DNA of 54,831 nucleotides from DTU018 sp964618175 (GTDB lineage Bacteria; Bacillota; Syntrophomonadia; Syntrophomonadales; Syntrophomonadaceae), in the NCBI GenBank assembly GCA_964618175.1, contig CAZTZX010000004.1:1-54831 (forward strand), read 5' to 3'. Made by a program: the position numbers and the translations under genes. This document shows positions 50,801 to 54,831 of this stretch, piece by piece. The notes below the pieces were generated by a model. That model was not told the origin of the DNA, searched no databases, and worked only from the letters and a program-made list of their open reading frames with translations. The number at the start of each line of letters is the position of its first letter. Positions within the stretch are counted from its first letter, which is position 1.

Positions 50801-51411
50801 TCAAATTGAGCTTTATCCGCCGTAAACATGGCCGTTTTCTCCTGTAACCAGATCAACGGATCAGGTTGGCTTTGCATAAAATCATATATCTGTAGAACAA
50901 GGTCTCTAAGCGGGCTGTCATCACGGCTGGAAGAAAATATTTCCACTAGTTCAATAAAGCCGGGGTCACTTTGTTCATATTGCTCTTCCATCAGTTCTTC
51001 CATAACTTCCATTTTTATTAATCCTGCCTCAGTTTGGTCGGCGATGCGATAACGGGGATCAAGATCAATCAGATGAAAATAGTTGCGAACTATCTGGTTA
51101 CAGAAAGAGTGCAGAGTGCTTATTTGGGCGTGATTTAGCAAGAGCAACTGTTTGCGCAGATGAAGGTCATGGCCATCCTTTTCGATTGTTTCCATCAAAG
51201 CAGTACTGATGCGTTCTCTCATTTCCGCAGCAGCGGCCTGGGTAAAGGTGACCACCAACAGGCGATCAATATCTACTTTTTGATTAATAATTATATGTAA
51301 AATGCGCTGCACTAGGACAGCAGTTTTTCCAGAGCCAGCCGAAGCGGCCACCAATAAATTACTACCTTGGGCTTCAATAGCTTGCTGCTGTTGAGGAGTC
51401 CATTCAGTCAT
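47836..51411 (-). CDS. addA: ATP-dependent helicase/nuclease subunit A
   Basis: The 1191-residue UvrD/Rep-type helicase has the Walker A ASAGSGKTAVL, motif VTFTQAAAAEMR, Walker B YIFVDEYQDSNPVQ, and MSIHKSKGLEFPIV. The C-terminal RecB-family nuclease has GVIDLYF and LVDYKSD with the catalytic Asp and Lys. With AddB it processes double-strand ends and loads RecA at Chi sites. ATG directly follows the addB stop. Confidence 0.97.
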   Translation of the reverse strand: MTEWTPQQQQAIEAQGSNLLVAASAGSGKTAVLVQRILHIIINQKVDIDRLLVVTFTQAAAAEMRERISTALMETIEKDGHDLHLRKQLLLLNHAQISTLHSFCNQIVRNYFHLIDLDPRYRIADQTEAGLIKMEVMEELMEEQYEQSDPGFIELVEIFSSSRDDSPLRDLVLQIYDFMQSQPDPLIWLQEKTAMFTADKAQFEQSSWGSELHMILEQRLTAVEQLLEIAQAKCLMPGGSQRQLETLSLDLQQMKDLKTAYFQHDLSEFYTFIKGFALSRLKPAEKDADPGLVAEVKELRQEARDILKSITEILPRHPEELIDELNQLHKVMLSLYQIVERFADLYHQHMMEKSLLDFNNLEHCALSILRFPEAADDYRQRFAYIFVDEYQDSNPVQETLLNQIKRQDNMFMVGDVKQSIYRFRLSDPSLFIEKYHDFKVQDASIDRRINLDQNFRCSQPIIDAVNCIFEHIMSAQLGEVVYDEEVKLVHGTLERPLSPGDVELLIIDRDAQADPDEEDILEEADQIEIEARLVTERIKKLLTQQIWDTRLNDCRPVNYRDIVILMRSTAKWVGVFQEIFLAENIPCYADVNSGYFDTVEVGIFLDLLRLVDNKRQDIPLTGVMRSPIFDFSVDDLITIRADSPKGTFYEAVKKYGDSNNNQLGQRLVAMIDQLNRWKKEARLLPMDTFLWQVLLETGFYHYVGAMPGGIQRQANLRILHDRARQFQNTSFKGLFQFLRYIEQIQASSGDMDMAKILGENDNVVRLMSIHKSKGLEFPIVIVAGMGRQFNLRDLTNPLLLHKDLGLGPRFVNLQLRASMDTIARNVVKQRIRSENLSEEMRILYVACTRPKNKLILVGSVRRIDTAVKRWARPMAHHQLAQARCFLDWVVPVIMRHSQGSQLRDRMTTAWEEPIIQDTCCWQVQILSRFSLGEKLKRKRQRAEITGQLWKAEQEMPVSDEQEKIFAILNWNYPFKESETLPSKLFVTQIRENYKADRQQIAIQVPEVITQPQFIDPAPRLNALQRGTAMHKVMQHLGQINMDGSLASLSALLESLVNREILSELEAETVDLEAIQVFVNSPLGQRIKSAARVYREAPFNLICPANEVISGENISDETLLVQGVIDLYFEENDGFILVDYKSDRITEYNLEKRVEHYQNQVYWYRRALEQIHGKPVREMYLYFFDKRELIKL

Positions 51412-54400
51412 TTATTTCACCTCATTTCTGCGCATAAGTTCCATAGCCTGATCGTTACTATAACTGGGCAGATAGCGGTAGTGGTTGCCTTCAAATAATG
51501 GATCGAACTGACAGATGGAATGATAAGGGCAGAAGGTACAAGCGTTGTCCTTATCCCGTCGATAAGGTTCTATAGATGCATTACCCTGGATAATCTCTTG
51601 GGCAAGTCGGCTTACCTTACTATCGGCGTAGTTCAGCAGTATGGGCCATTCGTCTTCTGCCACCACCGAGGATGTTTCCCGCACTGTATCGTTGAGATTG
51701 ACCGCTGCGGGTATAATCAGTGAATCGCCTTTAATATCATGATCCATGCTTTTAAGTAGACGAAGATCTTTGAGCACTAATCCCTTCATGCGAAACTGTT
51801 TTTGCATTTCTTGTTGGACTTTCTCAGCGATCATATCATCGGTTCGAACTAAAGGGTCATGGATGTGAAAATAAAAAATACCGGCTGGTTTTAGACTATC
51901 TAAGCCCCAATAACTAGCCTGCTCCAAAATCGCCTGCAGGTATACCACTAACTGCAGCGATAATCCATGATACATTTCGTCCAGATACAGACTTTGGTTA
52001 CCGGTTTTATAATCTATGACCTTAACATAACTGTCCTCACCATTATCCAGAATATCTATACGATCCACCCGACCTTCCAGCAACACTTTGGTCCCATCCG
52101 CCAATTCCACTGTGATGGGAGGAAATTGACCTTTCAAACCAAAGCTAACCTCAAAGGCGGCCGGTTGAAAATCTCCTTTTTGGACGTGATTTACTACCGC
52201 TTGCACGGTAGTTCTTCCCATGCGTTTCAATCTTTCTACCATATAGAGATAGCGATGGCTGCTGGCAAATACCCCTTCACCAAATTCCTCTACCAAGCTG
52301 TCCATTATCGAATCCACTAAGACATCACTCTGCTCGCTGGTAAGGTCATTCCAGGGCAGTTTCTGGCGAGCCACTTCTTCACCAAAGGAAGACAAGCATT
52401 GGTGTAAAAGTTCCCCTATATCAGGCATGGCTACCGAGTATTCCACGCGTTCCCAAGGACGCAGGCCATAGCGCACCAAATGAGCAAACGGGCAGGCCGC
52501 AAACTGCTCTAAGCGGGATACACTACTTTTAAAAGGTTGCGGATAAATAGCGGAAATGTTCTGGCTGGTCAAACCAGATACAGCATTGCGATGAAATAAG
52601 GCTTGTTGAGTACGCTCGATAATAGGCTGCCACTGGGGGTGTTGTTGATACCAATACAGAATTTGCCACCAAAAGTCCTCCAGGGATTCTCCATCCAAGT
52701 ACTGGCGCATCTGTTGAATCAAGTGTTTGAAAGTGCTCCTGGGAGGGCCGACTATGGCTAACTGGTTTTCACGATCCTGTAAAACATCACTGTGGATCTG
52801 TAATCCAGGAAACAATCTGGTTAAGCGGTCAATTAGTATGGATGGCCTTAAAGAATGCCCTTCCCCATCGGCCCGAGCATAAGATATCCACAACACATCA
52901 TCGGGTTTGCTCAGCATACTGTAAATGGATAATCGTTCTTCCTCTAGTTTTCGCTGGCGTGCCCCCGGAAGTTCAAGACCTTTTTCGATCAATGCACTGC
53001 GTTCTTCCTCCAGTAGCAGACCGTCTAAAACAGATACCGAAGGGAGCAAGCCATCGTTAATTCCTAATACAAATAGGGCTTTGACGCCCCGGCTTTTTAA
53101 ATGTTCAATGTTGCCGATAAGGACCTGATCTACGGTAGTTGGTATCAGTCCCAACTGGTAAGAAGCAAAACCGGCCTCCAGAATGCGGCGATATTCCGCA
53201 AGTGTGCCAGGTTGATCCCCCATAATATCAACGGTCTGGTCGAAGATCCGCATGACGATATTCCAGATTTGAGTATGTTCATATACCTGCTCATATTTGC
53301 CCTGTGCTTTTAGCTCATCGATCCACTCTTCTAAGCGAACAAATATATCCTGGTGTTGAAGATAATCATAAAGACCTGCCGTATAGTCGCCCACAGTGGT
53401 GGCCTGACGCACCACCTCTTCCATGTTAGCTACCGGATCCATAAAACTGTGCCGCCAGAGATTAAGCTCTTCCAGGGGTTGATCTTTACCCAAATTGAAT
53501 TCCCGCTTCCACTGTCCACCTTTAATACCGTAAGTGATAGCATAATTTTCCAGGATTTCGACTTCGTCAATCTGTAAATCGGTCAAAGCGGTTTTCAGGT
53601 AGCGCAATACATCCAAAGGCCGATAATTCTTAATGAACATATCCAGCAACGACAGAATGTATTCCACCAGTGGATGGGTCATGATGTCCCGTTTGTTATC
53701 TGTGAAGAAAGGAATGCCATATTCCTGGAAACTTCGGCCGATCAAATGGCCGTACCGGTCCATATCCGAACAGATCACCACCATATCACGCCAGCGCAGT
53801 TGGGCCTCACGAGCCAGACGCATGATCTCGGCAGCGGCCCGTTCTACTTCTTGATATATGGTAGTAGCTGCAAATATCCCAAGTCCAGAGACATCTCCCT
53901 GGTACCCATGATGAGGATAAGCATAAATCTCCCGTTGCAGATGGGACAGCGATCTATTGCGATTAGATGGCTCACCACTAAGGTGAATATATTCCTGAGG
54001 CAATTGCAGATCAAAGGCCAACCGCTCGATGGCGTCATAGGCACGGCGGGTTGATGCAAACAATTCTTGGTCGCGGCATTTGTTACTCAAATCCAGGGTA
54101 TAGGCACAAGTTAGCTGGGAGGAGATCTGCATCATTTTATGTATTATGCTCAGCTGTTGGGGTGTCAAAGTAGTAAACCCGTCCATCCAGATCAGACTGT
54201 TACGCAAAAAAGTTGATTCATGAATTCTTTCCAAGACTAGATTGAAGCGCTCATCTAAATCCAAATAGCGGGTGCCTAGGTAATTATTGAAATGCTCATA
54301 GATCAAAGCGATATCATGCAGTTTATTTCCCAGAGTGTCAGTCAGATCCTTTGCAACTAAACCCAACATCTCTATAGTAATATTGTAATTTTTGAGCTCA

Positions 54401-54780
54401 GACAAAAAAGTGCTCACAAACTGTACGAAGCCATCCTGTCGGCTGACCTTCTGGTAGATGGTCAGTTCGGGGGCCAGATCATCAATTATTCTGCGCAAGA
54501 CCATGTGACGCCCCTGTTCATCGATCATGATCCGAGTCTTTCCGCCGACTTCATCGAGAATGCGTTCCGCCAACCGGTCAAAACTCAGCACTTCCACCTG
54601 CATAATACCGGGAAGCTGCAAAGATTGGATCAAGTCTCTTTCCGATTGTAGTGTAAACTGTTCCGGAACCAATAATATTAACTTACGGCCATCATTCTTG
54701 TCTAACTGGTCTTTGATCTGATTAAATATTAGGCGGCTTTTGCCACTTCCAGCCCGGCCGGCTATATGGACAACTTTCAT
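51412..54780 (-). CDS. addB: ATP-dependent helicase/nuclease subunit B
   Basis: ATG 54780 follows GGAGGTGAGGGG; the longer ORF start at 54801 has no binding site. The 1122-residue protein begins with GRAGSGKS. The C-terminal nuclease has KVIDYKTGN. One Cys in AACPFAH (about residue 770) and three near the end (CTFCPYHSIC) form the [4Fe-4S] site of AddB. It pairs with AddA, the two genes being adjacent and co-transcribed. Confidence 0.97.
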   Translation of the reverse strand: MKVVHIAGRAGSGKSRLIFNQIKDQLDKNDGRKLILLVPEQFTLQSERDLIQSLQLPGIMQVEVLSFDRLAERILDEVGGKTRIMIDEQGRHMVLRRIIDDLAPELTIYQKVSRQDGFVQFVSTFLSELKNYNITIEMLGLVAKDLTDTLGNKLHDIALIYEHFNNYLGTRYLDLDERFNLVLERIHESTFLRNSLIWMDGFTTLTPQQLSIIHKMMQISSQLTCAYTLDLSNKCRDQELFASTRRAYDAIERLAFDLQLPQEYIHLSGEPSNRNRSLSHLQREIYAYPHHGYQGDVSGLGIFAATTIYQEVERAAAEIMRLAREAQLRWRDMVVICSDMDRYGHLIGRSFQEYGIPFFTDNKRDIMTHPLVEYILSLLDMFIKNYRPLDVLRYLKTALTDLQIDEVEILENYAITYGIKGGQWKREFNLGKDQPLEELNLWRHSFMDPVANMEEVVRQATTVGDYTAGLYDYLQHQDIFVRLEEWIDELKAQGKYEQVYEHTQIWNIVMRIFDQTVDIMGDQPGTLAEYRRILEAGFASYQLGLIPTTVDQVLIGNIEHLKSRGVKALFVLGINDGLLPSVSVLDGLLLEEERSALIEKGLELPGARQRKLEEERLSIYSMLSKPDDVLWISYARADGEGHSLRPSILIDRLTRLFPGLQIHSDVLQDRENQLAIVGPPRSTFKHLIQQMRQYLDGESLEDFWWQILYWYQQHPQWQPIIERTQQALFHRNAVSGLTSQNISAIYPQPFKSSVSRLEQFAACPFAHLVRYGLRPWERVEYSVAMPDIGELLHQCLSSFGEEVARQKLPWNDLTSEQSDVLVDSIMDSLVEEFGEGVFASSHRYLYMVERLKRMGRTTVQAVVNHVQKGDFQPAAFEVSFGLKGQFPPITVELADGTKVLLEGRVDRIDILDNGEDSYVKVIDYKTGNQSLYLDEMYHGLSLQLVVYLQAILEQASYWGLDSLKPAGIFYFHIHDPLVRTDDMIAEKVQQEMQKQFRMKGLVLKDLRLLKSMDHDIKGDSLIIPAAVNLNDTVRETSSVVAEDEWPILLNYADSKVSRLAQEIIQGNASIEPYRRDKDNACTFCPYHSICQFDPLFEGNHYRYLPSYSNDQAMELMRRNEVK

Positions 54781-54816
54781 TCCCCTCACCTCCCTGAGCA
54801 CATTGGATATTAGTCT

Positions 54817-54822
54817 ATTATA
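54817..54822 (-). promoter_or_regulatory. -10 box of the addB-addA operon
   Basis: TATAAT on the minus strand, about 37 bp upstream of the addB ATG. The -35 would fall beyond the window edge. Confidence 0.5.
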
Positions 54823-54831
54823 ACAGCAATT

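Noticed and set aside
1..54831. CRISPR array, complete insertion sequence, prophage or toxin-antitoxin pair
   Set aside because: No regularly spaced repeats, transposase, integrase, phage structural genes or paired toxin-antitoxin genes are visible anywhere in the window.

Overview
The window looks like chromosomal DNA of an anaerobic, spore-forming, butyrate-metabolising Firmicute, most like Syntrophomonas and relatives. This is inferred from gene content; no database search was run. The supporting genes are three YheC/YheD-type ATP-grasp spore-coat proteins, 3-hydroxybutyryl-CoA dehydrogenase, a butyrate/4-hydroxybutyrate-type CoA-transferase, sigma-54 activators with CBS and PAS sensor domains, the futalosine menaquinone route, AddAB, and small Firmicute families such as YlxP and YpmA. 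TTG starts preceded by good Shine-Dalgarno sequences are common (trkH, mqnC, queE and others).

Layout. 1-6.1 kb holds secreted or cell-surface proteins: a DUF4397 fragment, a GLUG-repeat protein with a probable C-terminal frameshift, and a FN3-FN3-zinc carboxypeptidase-like enzyme. A LysR regulator and a YlxP-like protein lie between them. 6.1-9.1 kb is a two-gene operon of a YheC/D ATP-grasp protein and a phiEco32-type COOH-NH2 ligase with a Ser/Arg-rich tail. 9.2-13.1 kb is ychF-like/trkA/trkH (potassium uptake). 13.3-17.8 kb is a leftward run: pfkA, CBS-PAS-sigma54 activator, hbd, PH-like membrane protein. 18.0-20.7 kb is a second operon with two more YheC/D paralogues. 20.8-22.3 kb is a DUF523/PP-loop pair.

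22.3-30.4 kb is a long leftward operon: mqnE, mqnA, mqnC, MTAP-like nucleosidase/phosphorylase, UPF0182, metallo-beta-lactamase-fold hydrolase, SGNH hydrolase. 30.5-36.8 kb is mixed: small protein, ddl, a 35-residue membrane-peptide gene under two LexA-like boxes, tRNA-Trp, DUF2889, an HDAC-fold protein, a lipoprotein, MscS and a small membrane protein. 36.8-43.1 kb holds an EF-G-like GTPase, then a leftward operon queD-queC-DUF366-queE-ypmA-lepB-surE-small membrane protein.

43.1-47.0 kb carries the CoA-transferase behind a strong sigma-54 promoter match, convergent with a second CBS/PAS/sigma-54 activator. 47.1-54.8 kb is a DUF2225 protein and the addB-addA recombination nuclease operon.

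The strongest leads are the putative SOS-controlled micro-membrane-protein (32.0-32.2 kb), the amidoligase/ATP-grasp spore-associated gene sets (6.1-9.1 and 18.0-20.7 kb), the sigma-54 circuit around the CoA-transferase (43.2-47.0 kb), and DUF366 embedded in the preQ0/queuosine operon. No CRISPR array, complete insertion sequence, rRNA gene or prophage was seen.
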